From Marinarcus sediminis (lineage in GTDB: Bacteria; Campylobacterota; Campylobacteria; Campylobacterales; Arcobacteraceae): a stretch of DNA of 64,000 nt. A program made the position numbers and the translations under genes. This document shows positions 36,458-45,585 of the stretch, piece after piece; within the stretch, counting starts at the first letter, position 1, and each line of letters opens with the position of its first letter. Under the pieces are notes generated by a model. That model searched no databases and was not told the DNA's origin. It was given only the letters and a program-made list of their open reading frames with translations. The stretch lies in assembly GCF_048571275.1 (NCBI RefSeq), contig NZ_CP182357.1:1116001-1180000 (forward strand), written 5' to 3'.

Positions 36458-38326
36458 ATGCTAAACAGTTTATATATAGCTCAAAGCGGACTTTTAAGTT
36501 CAAGAGTCTCTATAGATAATATAAGTAATAATGTTGCAAATGAAAATACTCCTGGATACAAAAAAAGAGTTGTCAACGTATCTGAAGCAGATCATCTTTC
36601 AAGAAACTCTACAGGGCGTGGAACGATTGTTGGAAATGTTGAACGTATAACAAGTGATTATTTATATACTAATTTGGTGGATGAAAGTACAAAAGAGGCT
36701 TACTTTAAAGAGCTCTCATCTATGCTATCTGACATTGAATCTGTGTTTAAAGAGACAGATACCGCGGGTTTATCCAAAGATATAGATGGGTATTTTCAAG
36801 CATTAGAAGATTTGAAAGCAAACAGAAATGATGCCGTTTTTATCAATAATTATAAAACCAAAGCAAATGCGTTGGTTCAAGACATTAAAACACTTTATGA
36901 TGGTGTAGAGGCGAAAGAAGCTTCTACTTTGGAGAGTGTAAAATTAGATACAGTACAAGTCAATTCAATCTTAGAAGAGATTGGTTCAATTAATAGAAAA
37001 TTGGGCAACAAATCAGAACCAACAAATGATTTATTAGACAGAAGAGATTATCTTGAAAAACAATTGGCGACCTATGTGAATATTGAAGTCAATAAAGTTG
37101 ATGAACCTTATGAATTAACCATTAATGGACAAAGAGCTGTTTGGGCTGACAACGTTCGAAGTTATTCTGTAGCGGAAGAGTATGTAACACAACAAGATAA
37201 GTATGTTGCTGCCGATGGTGTTACAAGTTCTTTAGCAGCCGCAGTAGGTACGTTTGATAATAATGATAAAATTGTATATACGTTAAACAATGTGGGGTCA
37301 GTTGAAGTAGTATTTGGCACATATGTTAAAGATTCTCAAGGAAATAATTTAGATTTAGATGGTGATTCCATCCCCGATTTGGTAGATGGCAGCAATTACA
37401 TCAGAGCATTGGCTGAGACCATCAATAATGATCCGTATATGAATAAAATCGTGACGGTTTATAATGGAGATTACACCAAAGATGAAGCGGGCAATATTAT
37501 AGCTCCAGATATGAGTGTCGACAGACATTTGCTTATTGAAGCAAAAAATGGGGGTACGGCTGGGAATTTTGAAAGTACCTTGGAGTTTAAAAGAATAGAG
37601 GGTGGACCTCTGTTAGAAAATGTTGCTATTGCAAAAAATACAGAGTTCAGTAGAGATGGTACAAACAACATATATTTACAATCTGGTGAAAAAATGGTTG
37701 AAATTGAAAGTGGTTCCATCAAAGCAAAATTGGATAATTTAACAACACTTTCAGGAAATAATAAATTTCAAAGCTATAAAGATGCATTAAATAAGTTTGC
37801 ATTTACGTTAAGTGATATTCATTCAGAGTATGCCGTTTCTACAACGGATGGTTCGTTTATTTACGGACAAGACGCTTTTGATAATATGGGTACGGATATT
37901 CAAAATGTGAAATCATTAGGCTTGTTCTCAGGAAGTGATGTGAAAACTTTAACGTTTCATGAAAATGCAGTCAACAATTTGACACAACAAGATTTAGATT
38001 ATTTGGGAACGATTCACTGGAAAAGTGATTTCTCTTTTGAAAACGGTGCGCAAAATCCAGACTCAGCTGATGCAACATCATTTTCAAAATTTTTCCAACA
38101 ATTACATGTAAATGTGGCAGAAGATAAAGCGAATACTGACTTTATGTTGGAATCACAAGAGAGTGTTACAGCCTCTTTGGGCAGTGCTTATGATCAGATT
38201 GTTAAAGTTGATAAAGACGAAGAGATGTTAAGTTTGGTGAAGTTTCAAGCTGCATATGAGGCAAATGCAAAAGTCATATCAATTGTGGATGAAATGTTAC
38301 AGACCCTATTGGGTATTAAAAGATAA
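36458..38326 (+). CDS. flgK: Flagellar hook-associated protein FlgK (second paralogue)
   Basis: The 622-residue protein aligns with the first paralogue over its full length: LNSLYIAQSGLLSSRVSIDNISNNVANENTPGYKKR at the N-terminus, LLDRRDYLEKQLATYVNIEV inside and MLSLVKFQAAYEANAKVISIVDEML at the C-terminus. The middle also carries a calcium-loop-like segment, DLDGDSIPDLVD (299-310), in the corresponding place. Identity is clearly partial, so the duplication is old. It could be a second hook-filament junction protein or have taken over the FlgL role; no flgL is seen in this window. fliD follows after 12 bp with AGGAGG between. Confidence 0.85.
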   Translation: MLNSLYIAQSGLLSSRVSIDNISNNVANENTPGYKKRVVNVSEADHLSRNSTGRGTIVGNVERITSDYLYTNLVDESTKEAYFKELSSMLSDIESVFKETDTAGLSKDIDGYFQALEDLKANRNDAVFINNYKTKANALVQDIKTLYDGVEAKEASTLESVKLDTVQVNSILEEIGSINRKLGNKSEPTNDLLDRRDYLEKQLATYVNIEVNKVDEPYELTINGQRAVWADNVRSYSVAEEYVTQQDKYVAADGVTSSLAAAVGTFDNNDKIVYTLNNVGSVEVVFGTYVKDSQGNNLDLDGDSIPDLVDGSNYIRALAETINNDPYMNKIVTVYNGDYTKDEAGNIIAPDMSVDRHLLIEAKNGGTAGNFESTLEFKRIEGGPLLENVAIAKNTEFSRDGTNNIYLQSGEKMVEIESGSIKAKLDNLTTLSGNNKFQSYKDALNKFAFTLSDIHSEYAVSTTDGSFIYGQDAFDNMGTDIQNVKSLGLFSGSDVKTLTFHENAVNNLTQQDLDYLGTIHWKSDFSFENGAQNPDSADATSFSKFFQQLHVNVAEDKANTDFMLESQESVTASLGSAYDQIVKVDKDEEMLSLVKFQAAYEANAKVISIVDEMLQTLLGIKR

Positions 38327-38338
38327 TAGGAGGCTATT

Positions 38339-39922
38339 ATGGCAGATGGAGTTTTAGGACTAGGAAGTTCAGGATCGACTGGTTTAAGTCAAGATGTTAT
38401 CGATAAATTAAAAGCAGCAGAACGAAAAGCTAAAGTTGAACCCATTGAAAAAAGATTGGAAGATTGGGATGCAGAAGTTGACCAATTTGGTACGATTGAA
38501 TCAAAAGTTACCGAATTGTTTAATGCTTCAAAAGAGTTTGATCTTTTTAAAAGTGGGGCAAATGCCTTCGAAAAAGTTATTGCATCAACCAGTGGAACAT
38601 CGGTGGTTTTTGACGCTACGGATACCAGTAATTTAAAACCGGGAAGTATTTCTGTTAATGTTTCACAATTGGCTCAAAAAGATGTTTACCAATCGGCTCT
38701 TATAACAGATAAAACAGCTACGTTAGGTGCAGGAACAATTACTATTGGGGTAGGAGGTTCATCGTATGATTTCTCTACTGATGGTAAAACATATGATCAA
38801 TTAATTATTGAGATGAATGGACACCCTGAATTGGATGTGGCATTAGAACAAGTCAGCGATAGCGAATACAGAATGATCATTAAAAGTTCAGACAGTGGTA
38901 TGGCGAATGCTTTGAGTATTTCACAAACGGGAATTGATTTAGGTTTAAATGATTCCTTTACAAGTGAATCTGCATTTACACCAGGAGATACAGTTGCAGG
39001 AAGTATCACAATTAATGGCATAACTTTTACAAATGATGGCGTAAGCTCTGGTCAAACAACATATCAAGATTTGGCTGATCAAATCAATGCGGAAGGAACA
39101 TTTAGTGCCTCATTTGACGCGAATGGAAAACTGACAATTGCCAGTGCTGATGGAATGACTTCCATGAGTGTGACCGATGATACAATGAATTTAGGTTTAG
39201 TCAGCAACAGTCAAACCTTGAAAGCTCAAAACTTTCAAGCAACCATTGATGGAATCAGTTATGATACCTCATTAAGTACCATTACGCTTCAAGGTGGATT
39301 AACGGTTACTGGCGTTGAGTTGGGAACATCAACAATCTCTCTTCAACGAGACACCAGTAATATTCAAACCAGCCTTGAGGATTTAATTACCAAATATAAT
39401 GAATTATCTGACTTGATTTATGATGGAACAACAAATGCAGATTCTAAATTGGAAGATAAATCGGCATTAAGATCCATGTTATCTGGAATAAAAGATATTA
39501 TTTTTGGAACGGATTATGGTACAGATAATGATAAAAGTTTATTTAATTATGGTCTTAATTTAGATAAAACAGGTCATCTTTCACTTGACAGTGCTGTTTT
39601 TGGAGATGCAGTTACGAACGATTTAGATAATTTGAAAGCATTATTTATTGGTGTAGCTGAAGACAAAGGGTTAGGAACTAAGTTAAAAGAGTATTTAGAT
39701 GATTTGGATTCTTTTGATGGGTTATTGACTTCTTATGGAGACTCTATGAGTAAAAGAGAAGTTAATTTGGAAGAAGAAAAACTTAAAGCGATAACAGCAT
39801 TAGACAGTAAATACAGTCAATTGGCTGCTCAATTTGCATCTTATACTGCTATTATCAGTAAGTTCGAAGCCTCATTTAGTGGATTGAAACAGATGATTGC
39901 TGAGACCAATGCTGGGAATTAA
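38339..39922 (+). CDS. fliD: Flagellar filament cap protein FliD (HAP2)
   Basis: The 527-residue protein has the FliD N-terminal region (LGLGSSGSTGLSQDVIDKLKAAERKAKVEPIEKRLEDWD), repeated D2/D3 segments with SVNVSQLAQKDVYQSA, and the C-terminal coiled region (LYDGTTNADSKLEDKSALRSMLSGI ...KYSQLAAQFASYTAIISKFEASFSGLKQMI). It caps the growing filament and directs flagellin folding. A strong AGGAGG lies before ATG. It is followed by a long palindrome and fliS. Confidence 0.95.
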   Translation: MADGVLGLGSSGSTGLSQDVIDKLKAAERKAKVEPIEKRLEDWDAEVDQFGTIESKVTELFNASKEFDLFKSGANAFEKVIASTSGTSVVFDATDTSNLKPGSISVNVSQLAQKDVYQSALITDKTATLGAGTITIGVGGSSYDFSTDGKTYDQLIIEMNGHPELDVALEQVSDSEYRMIIKSSDSGMANALSISQTGIDLGLNDSFTSESAFTPGDTVAGSITINGITFTNDGVSSGQTTYQDLADQINAEGTFSASFDANGKLTIASADGMTSMSVTDDTMNLGLVSNSQTLKAQNFQATIDGISYDTSLSTITLQGGLTVTGVELGTSTISLQRDTSNIQTSLEDLITKYNELSDLIYDGTTNADSKLEDKSALRSMLSGIKDIIFGTDYGTDNDKSLFNYGLNLDKTGHLSLDSAVFGDAVTNDLDNLKALFIGVAEDKGLGTKLKEYLDDLDSFDGLLTSYGDSMSKREVNLEEEKLKAITALDSKYSQLAAQFASYTAIISKFEASFSGLKQMIAETNAGN

Positions 39923-39943
39923 TATATACATTTAAGCTTTTAT

Positions 39944-39982
39944 ATAATATACTTATTGTTAACTTAACAATAAGTATATTAT
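39944..39982. terminator. 39-bp near-perfect palindrome between fliD and fliS
   Basis: Two 19-base arms flank a single central C at 39963. The left arm is built from ATAATATACTTATTG plus TTAA. It is an extended hairpin without a long U-tract, lying 12 bp before the fliS start, so it may end or attenuate the fliD transcript, or act as a regulatory or processing stem. Confidence 0.6.
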
Positions 39983-39994
39983 GGAGAAGATTTA

Positions 39995-40351
39995 ATGGGT
40001 CTTGATGTATATAATCAACAGAATGCTGTAAGTGATGATCCTTATGTTCTGATTTTAAAGCTGTATGAAGGACTGCTGAAGTTTCTTTCTATGGTCAGAG
40101 CAGCAATGCAAGAAAATGATATTGAGGCAAAATTCACCTATATTAATAAATCAATTGCTATTTTCGATGAATTAAGAAATGTTCTTGACTTTGATGGTGG
40201 TGATGTATCTTATTATTTGGATGGCTTGTATTTATACCAAATAGAGACACTTTTTTCTGCAGGAATTGATAACAACGTTAACTCTGTTAATCAAGTAATT
40301 AAAGTAGTTCAAGGATTAATAGAAGCATGGAAAGACGAGACTGGTCTTTAG
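39995..40351 (+). CDS. fliS: Flagellin export chaperone FliS
   Basis: The 118-residue helical protein fits the FliS family: YNQQNAVSDDPYVLILKLYEGLLKFL at the N-terminus and helix KFTYINKSIAIFDELRNVLDFDGG further on. It binds the C-terminus of flagellin in the cytoplasm to prevent early polymerisation. It is next to fliD, the usual order. Confidence 0.92.
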   Translation: MGLDVYNQQNAVSDDPYVLILKLYEGLLKFLSMVRAAMQENDIEAKFTYINKSIAIFDELRNVLDFDGGDVSYYLDGLYLYQIETLFSAGIDNNVNSVNQVIKVVQGLIEAWKDETGL

Positions 40352-40599
40352 AAGCAATGAAAGAGTTGATATTTATTGACTCTTTAGATGAACAGCAAAA
40401 AGCAGCTGGACTCCTACGATGGGCAGAAAAATATATAGCTGAAGATGGTATTTTTAATTTTGATTTAGAGTTAAAAGATTTACAAAGACTGTCTGAACTT
40501 TTCTACAAAAACATAAAATTCTTACAAGCGTACAACCAAGAAATCCAAACCAACATGGTACAAAACAAAAATCTTAAAGCATTTTTAGAAAACAGCTGA
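40327..40599 (+). CDS. Small helical protein after fliS, possibly FliT-like
   Basis: The 90-residue, charged all-helical protein (DEQQKAAGLLRWAEKYIAEDG; LKDLQRLSELFYKNIKFLQAYNQEIQ) overlaps fliS by 25 bp. A second in-frame ATG at 40357, just after the fliS stop, is an alternative start. Size and position after fliD-fliS match FliT, the FliD chaperone, but no diagnostic residues are visible, so the call is by context only. Confidence 0.5.
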   Translation: MERRDWSLEAMKELIFIDSLDEQQKAAGLLRWAEKYIAEDGIFNFDLELKDLQRLSELFYKNIKFLQAYNQEIQTNMVQNKNLKAFLENS

Positions 40600-40618
40600 T
40601 TTAGAAACCATTTAAAAT

Positions 40619-41596
40619 CTATTTTTTTAACTGCGTTTGCATAAAAGTAATATCAATACTCTTTTCAAATAAATAAGCCCGTATTTTTTTAGGAACTTTT
40701 TGAGTTCGACACAACTCTTTAAATTTTTTAGGCATTAAGCTTTGAGAGTGTGGACAAATATAGATAAAATTTGGTGTAATACAAATGGCAAACAGATCAA
40801 TGAGACACTCTTTTTGTCTTAATATCTCTTCTCTTTGTGCGTGGCTTAACAGATAACCTCTTTGTTTCAGTGAAGCATCAATGGTTCTGATATTTAAGTT
40901 GTTATCGTTTGAATTTTGAAAAATCTCCAAATCATTGATACGCAATAAGGGAGTATTTTTAATATTTAACGAGTTTAAATCTTGATGTAAATACTCAAAT
41001 GATTTTGAAACGCCTCCTTTAAATTCGTCTAAAAACTTGTTTGAAAATTCGTGTCGAAAGTAATTGCGTTTATATTTTAAATCAGTGTTTGTTTGGTCAT
41101 AGAAATATTTGATATTATTTGAAATGAGATAATTCTCCAACTCCTCTTTTGAAAAATTAAGTAAGGGCCTTAAGAGTGTGTAGCTCTCTTTTTGGATTTT
41201 CTCATTGAGTCCAAGCAACTCTTTAAGTCCTGCTCCTCGACTCAATTGCATCAAAAACCATTCCAGTTTATCGTTGAGTTGATGTGCTGTTAATAACGCT
41301 TCATAACCATACTCTTCAATGAGTTCTTCAAAGAAAGTGTATCGAGCATCTCGTGCATTTTTTTCAAAATTTGAAGTATCCAACATAATATCTTTTACAA
41401 AACACTGTTTGTTGTATTGTAAAGCAAGTGCAAGTGCATAGGCAACTTCTTGTTTTGATTGTTCGCGGATATTGTAATTTATAATGGCAATATCAAAAGG
41501 AATATTTTGTTCTAAAAGAAGAAAAAAGAGTGCCGTAGAGTCAACCCCTGCTGAGAAGGCCAAAAGGTTTTTGTTTGTCTCTACGGTGATTTTCAT
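40619..41596 (-). CDS. tilS: tRNA(Ile)-lysidine synthetase
   Basis: The 325-residue N-type ATP pyrophosphatase has the P-loop LLAFSAGVDSTALF near residues 11-24 (SGGxDS is read as SAGVDS here, an accepted variation). Further motifs are AIINYNIREQSKQE and LLTAHQLNDKLEWFLMQLSRGAGLKELLGL. It attaches lysine to C34 of the AUA-decoding tRNA-Ile, an essential step. The C-terminal tRNA-binding domains are short compared with E. coli TilS, as in other small bacterial forms. The start overlaps the rimO stop (ATGA). Confidence 0.9.
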   Translation of the reverse strand: MKITVETNKNLLAFSAGVDSTALFFLLLEQNIPFDIAIINYNIREQSKQEVAYALALALQYNKQCFVKDIMLDTSNFEKNARDARYTFFEELIEEYGYEALLTAHQLNDKLEWFLMQLSRGAGLKELLGLNEKIQKESYTLLRPLLNFSKEELENYLISNNIKYFYDQTNTDLKYKRNYFRHEFSNKFLDEFKGGVSKSFEYLHQDLNSLNIKNTPLLRINDLEIFQNSNDNNLNIRTIDASLKQRGYLLSHAQREEILRQKECLIDLFAICITPNFIYICPHSQSLMPKKFKELCRTQKVPKKIRAYLFEKSIDITFMQTQLKK

Positions 41597-42927
41597 GATA
41601 CAATAGTCGCTAAAAGCTTATCTCCAGCAATTTCAGTAATTCTGGCGTGGTATTGCTGTCCAAAGGTAATTTCGCCGTTGAGTTCATTGTCATTGATGTA
41701 AATTTCACCATCAATTTCAGGTGCCCAAAGAGTATTTCTGGCGCTTAAAAGATACTCATGTTCTTCACTTTCTCCATCCACAAAAACGTTAACCATTTTC
41801 CCCAGCTCTTTGTTTAAAGAGTTTTGAGTCACCTGATTAATAATATCACCCAAAATTTCGGCTCTTTTATTGATGGTTTTTTCGTCAATTTTATCTTCTC
41901 GTAAAAAGGCATCTGTCCCCTCTTCATCTGAGTAAGCAAACACATTTGCACGATCAAAACCATACTCTTTGACATATGTGCAAAGCTCTTCAAAATCTTT
42001 TTGTGTTTCTCCAGGGTGTCCTACAATAAACGTGGTACGCACAAAAGAGTTAGGCACGTTTCTCATGTGTTGCATCAGTTCTCTGAGTTTCTCACTCCCT
42101 TTCCCTCTTTTCATGATTTTGAGCATATTTTGAGAAATATGTTGTAGTGGCATATCAAAGTAGTTTTGGAAAATAGGTGAAGCTGTAACTTTATCAATCA
42201 GTTTAATTGTTGTAGTTGAAGGGTAAAGGTATAAAATCCGTGCAGTTTTAACTCCAGAGATTGCTTCAATGTTTTCAATGAGTTGTTCAAGCCCATCATT
42301 AATGCCATGATCTCTTAAGTATGATGAAGAGTCTTGAGAGACAAAAGAGAAATCAAAATACCCTTTTGCTACAAGATTTCTGACCTCTTTAACCAAAGAG
42401 TCCAAAGTTCTTGAAAAAAGTTTGCCTTTAAACGATGGAATAGCACAAAAAGAGCATGTTTGGTTGCACCCTTCAGAGAGTTTAATATACGCATGATAAC
42501 TTGACCCCGTAATGACCCTTTCATTTTCATCGGTTTGCAAAAAGACTTCGTTAGCAAAATGGCTTCTTTTTTCATGGACAAGTTCATCGATTTTATCATA
42601 ATCACCCACTCCTGTAAAAATATCTACTTCTACGAGTTCTTTTTGAAGTTCCTCTTTGTATCTCTCACTTAAACAGCCTGCCATCACTAAAACAGACTCT
42701 TCTTTTCTTTGCGTATCTAAATCAAGTACGGTGTTGATACTCTCTTGTTTTGCACTGTCAATAAACCCACACGTATTTACAATAATGACATCAGCTGTTT
42801 CGGGGTCATTGGTCAGTTTGTATTCGCTGAGTTTTGAAAGCATAACTTCTGAATCCACAAGATTTTTAGTACATCCCAATGAAACAAGATGCAATGTTTT
42901 TTGTGGGTTTTGAGTTGTAAATTTCAT
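41593..42927 (-). CDS. rimO: Ribosomal protein S12 methylthiotransferase RimO
   Basis: The 444-residue radical-SAM methylthiotransferase has an N-terminal UPF0004 domain (LHLVSLGCTKNLVDSEVML; IIVNTCGFIDSAKQES; MAGCLSERY) and the radical-SAM cluster motif GCNQTCSFCAIPSFKGKLFSR (CxxxCxxC). A C-terminal TRAM domain covers about residues 375-444. It modifies Asp of ribosomal protein S12 (beta-methylthiolation). Length and LVDSEVM wording point to RimO rather than MiaB. Confidence 0.95.
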   Translation of the reverse strand: MKFTTQNPQKTLHLVSLGCTKNLVDSEVMLSKLSEYKLTNDPETADVIIVNTCGFIDSAKQESINTVLDLDTQRKEESVLVMAGCLSERYKEELQKELVEVDIFTGVGDYDKIDELVHEKRSHFANEVFLQTDENERVITGSSYHAYIKLSEGCNQTCSFCAIPSFKGKLFSRTLDSLVKEVRNLVAKGYFDFSFVSQDSSSYLRDHGINDGLEQLIENIEAISGVKTARILYLYPSTTTIKLIDKVTASPIFQNYFDMPLQHISQNMLKIMKRGKGSEKLRELMQHMRNVPNSFVRTTFIVGHPGETQKDFEELCTYVKEYGFDRANVFAYSDEEGTDAFLREDKIDEKTINKRAEILGDIINQVTQNSLNKELGKMVNVFVDGESEEHEYLLSARNTLWAPEIDGEIYINDNELNGEITFGQQYHARITEIAGDKLLATIVS

Positions 42928-42965
42928 ATATTTTTTGTCGTCCTATTTTTCTGATTTTTGATATA

Positions 42966-43787
42966 TTATATCCAAATATTATCGATTAATCTCGTTGAGC
43001 CTATTTTGACAGCAATGAGAATAATGGTGTTGCCTAAAATAATCTTATCTATTTTATTGAAAGCTCTGTCTACAAAAGCGATGTATTCAATCTCCAAATC
43101 TGCCATAATATTTTGCATGCTTTCTTGGATGAGATCACACTCTAAGATGCCGCGACCAATAAGTTTTCCTGCACTGTTCAGTGATTTTGAAATTGCAAGC
43201 GCTTGTGTTCTTTGTTCATCACTTAAATAGACATTCCGACTGCTTAGGGCTAACCCATCAGATTCACGAATAATTTCACAAGGAACAATGGTAATACCTA
43301 AAAATAAGTTTTCATTCATTTGCATAATCAGTGAGAGTTGTTGGGCATCTTTTTTCCCAAAATAGGCATGGGTAGGTTTAACCAAACCAAAAAGTTTTAA
43401 AACCACTTGTAAAACACCATCGAAGTGTCCAGGGCGACGTTCACCCTCTAAGGTATAACTTCTTAAAAGGGGTGCTTTAATTAAGACTTCATCTTGCGTA
43501 TACATAGTTGTTGCCAGAGGCATAAAAAGATAATCAACTTTGCACAGTTGGCAAATCTTGATGTCGGCTTCTGTTTTTTTAGGATATTTTTCTAAATCTT
43601 CACCGGCTAAAAATTGTGTGGGATTGACAAAAACAGAGACAATCACAATTTCATTGGCTTCTCTGGCTTTTTTTATAAGGGAGATATGCCCGTTATGAAG
43701 TGCGCCCATTGTTGGAACAAAGCCAACAGTAGCATTGATATTTTTTCTGATATTTTGCAGTTGTTCAATGGTATGAATGATTTCCAA
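42966..43787 (-). CDS. panC: Pantothenate synthetase
   Basis: The 273-residue enzyme joins pantoate and beta-alanine using ATP. Visible motifs are FVPTMGALHNGHISLIKKA (HIGH-like ATP site), VSVFVNPTQF, RPGHFDGVLQVVLKLFGLVKP, YFGKKDAQQL and DGLALSSRNVYLS. It begins a vitamin gene without panB/panD neighbours. The start is ATG with AAGGATA-like spacing. Confidence 0.96.
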   Translation of the reverse strand: MEIIHTIEQLQNIRKNINATVGFVPTMGALHNGHISLIKKAREANEIVIVSVFVNPTQFLAGEDLEKYPKKTEADIKICQLCKVDYLFMPLATTMYTQDEVLIKAPLLRSYTLEGERRPGHFDGVLQVVLKLFGLVKPTHAYFGKKDAQQLSLIMQMNENLFLGITIVPCEIIRESDGLALSSRNVYLSDEQRTQALAISKSLNSAGKLIGRGILECDLIQESMQNIMADLEIEYIAFVDRAFNKIDKIILGNTIILIAVKIGSTRLIDNIWI

Positions 43788-43850
43788 AAGGTATCCTTAA
43801 CGCGTCTAAAATTGGTTTTTTTTAAAGGTGTGATTATAACGATATTTTGA

Positions 43851-44810
43851 TTAATTGTTATCGTAATTTGGATTTAATTTTAACAAAATAACATCGGCCA
43901 AAATATTTCCTAAAAGGGTTAAAAAAGCACCAATAATCAGTATACCCATAATTACTGGATAATCGTGACTTAAGGCACTTTGATAAAACAAAAGTCCCAT
44001 GCCATCAATGGAAAAAATTGATTCTAAAATCACACTTCCTCCAATGATTCCAGGCAGTGATAATCCAAGAAGTGTAATAACAGGTGGGTAAAGATTGGGC
44101 AAGATATAAAATCTTAACATCTCTTTTTTACTCAATCCTCTGGCTTTGGCAAAAAAGATGTAATCACTTTTTAAAATTTCAATGGTTAAAGAGCGAATAT
44201 AAAGCGTCAGGCTGCCAATGCCCCCAAAGGTGATAATTGATATTGGTAAAACCAAATGCCACGCTGTATCCAAATAGTAGGTCAAGCCTGTGGCATTGGA
44301 GAGTGAATGAAGTCCCGCAATGGGAAGAATCTCCAACCAAATTGAAAAAACCAAAACACCCAACAGTGCCAAATAAAAAGAAGGCATTGAAAAACTCAAA
44401 AGGGAGAGTTGTCCTGCAAATTTATCAAACAAGCTGTTTTTATTTAAAGCGGCTTTTATTCCCAAATACAAAGATACAATAAAAACCAAAAACATGCTGA
44501 TAAGATTGATGGTTAAAGTAATAGGAACCCGCGATAAAATCTCATTTTTAACCAGTTCTCCACTGGCAAATGATATGCCAAAATCCAGATGTAAAAGAGC
44601 AATAATCCAAGCATAAAACTGCACATATAAAGGTTTGTCTAAACCATAAATGGCTTTTAAATGAGCAATGGCTTCTTCTGTGATATTGGGGTTAAGATCA
44701 CCACTGGCAAAAAAAGAGTTTGGGGCAGCATTTATGGCAATAAATGAAATAAGGCTAATGATAAAAAGCATAATGATAAGGTATAATATTTTTTTCAAAA
44801 AAAGTTTCAT
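43851..44810 (-). CDS. ABC transporter permease, dipeptide/oligopeptide (DppB) type
   Basis: The 319-residue permease has about six helices, a long first periplasmic loop with the substrate-path sequence HLKAIYGLDKPLYVQFYAWIIALLHLDFGISFASG, and the cytoplasmic EAA loop EILKSDYIFFAKARGLSKKEMLRFYILPN. This is the BPD_transp_1 layout of DppB/OppB/NikB. It should pair with a DppC-like permease, ATPases and a binding protein, but none of them is visible in this window, so the substrate cannot be assigned. Confidence 0.9.
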   Translation of the reverse strand: MKLFLKKILYLIIMLFIISLISFIAINAAPNSFFASGDLNPNITEEAIAHLKAIYGLDKPLYVQFYAWIIALLHLDFGISFASGELVKNEILSRVPITLTINLISMFLVFIVSLYLGIKAALNKNSLFDKFAGQLSLLSFSMPSFYLALLGVLVFSIWLEILPIAGLHSLSNATGLTYYLDTAWHLVLPISIITFGGIGSLTLYIRSLTIEILKSDYIFFAKARGLSKKEMLRFYILPNLYPPVITLLGLSLPGIIGGSVILESIFSIDGMGLLFYQSALSHDYPVIMGILIIGAFLTLLGNILADVILLKLNPNYDNN

Positions 44811-44848
44811 AAAGATATTATAATCAATAATTATTAATAGGAGTTTTA

Positions 44849-45199
44849 ATGATAGGAATTGACATTACTTCCATTGCTCGCATTGAAAAGATGATGGACA
44901 AATTTGAAAGAAAAGCCTTAGAAAGGTTTTTAAGTGAAGATGAGATATTACTTGTCCGAAGCCCATCAACAGCAGCGGGCTTTTGGGCAGCAAAAGAGGC
45001 TACCAGCAAAGCCTTGGGCTGTGGTATTGGAAAAACATGCGGTTTTCATGATATTATAATTTCTAAAACCAAAAAAAATGCACCTAAAATAAAACTCTCA
45101 AAAAAAGTGATGAAAAAATTTGATATTAAAGCCATCAGTGTGAGCATTACGCATGATGGTGGATTTGCAGCTTCTGTGGTGCACATAGAAAAAAATTAG
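44849..45199 (+). CDS. acpS: Holo-[acyl-carrier-protein] synthase
   Basis: The 116-residue AcpS transfers phosphopantetheine from CoA to acyl carrier protein. It has the N-terminal MIGIDITSIARIEKM with metal-binding Asp5, the central FWAAKEATSKALGCGIG, and the C-terminal SITHDGGFAASVV. A clear AATAGGAG binding site lies before ATG, and TATAAT at 44819-44824 is a candidate -10. Convergent, overlapping by 4 bp at its end with ruvX. Confidence 0.95.
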   Translation: MIGIDITSIARIEKMMDKFERKALERFLSEDEILLVRSPSTAAGFWAAKEATSKALGCGIGKTCGFHDIIISKTKKNAPKIKLSKKVMKKFDIKAISVSITHDGGFAASVVHIEKN

Positions 45200-45585
45200 T
45201 TTTTATGTGTGCGTAAATAGCGTTCTAAAATAATTTTAGCCGCCAGTGAGTCGACTCTTCCGTCTCGTTTGTATTTAATTTCACCTTTCATTAAGTCTTC
45301 TGCTTCAACTGAACTCATATTCTCTTCTTGAAATTCATACGGAATTTGAAGTTCCAGTAATGCTACAAAGTGTTTGATGCGTTTTTGCATATCTTCACTT
45401 GCACTGGGAAAGCCCACAATGAGTCTATCAATGCTCCACTCTTTTAAAAAAGCATTGACATCATTGGCCGCTTGATTTCGGTTTTTCCGTAATATGGCAT
45501 TTTGAGGGGTGACGATATCTGAAGTCATACAAATAGCGACCCCAATTCTTTTAAGCCCTATATCAATGGCAGCTAATTTGCTCAT
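45196..45585 (-). CDS. ruvX: Holliday junction resolvase-like RuvX/YqgF protein
   Basis: The 129-residue RNase-H-fold protein has LAAIDIGLKRIGVAIC, LIVGFPSA and the C-terminal GRVDSLAAKIILERYL. The conserved acidic residues of the active site (first Asp in AIDIG, Glu in MSSVEAE, Asp in VDSLAA) are in place. YqgF proteins act on 16S rRNA 5' processing or junction DNA. It starts within the end of the next gene upstream (4-bp overlap). Confidence 0.93.
   Translation of the reverse strand: MSKLAAIDIGLKRIGVAICMTSDIVTPQNAILRKNRNQAANDVNAFLKEWSIDRLIVGFPSASEDMQKRIKHFVALLELQIPYEFQEENMSSVEAEDLMKGEIKYKRDGRVDSLAAKIILERYLRTHKN

Noticed and set aside
40619..41596. TilS P-loop SAGVDS as an inactivating change
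   Set aside because: The Asp-Ser needed for pyrophosphate binding remain and the rest of the motif is intact; the enzyme is essential, so this is probably tolerated variation.
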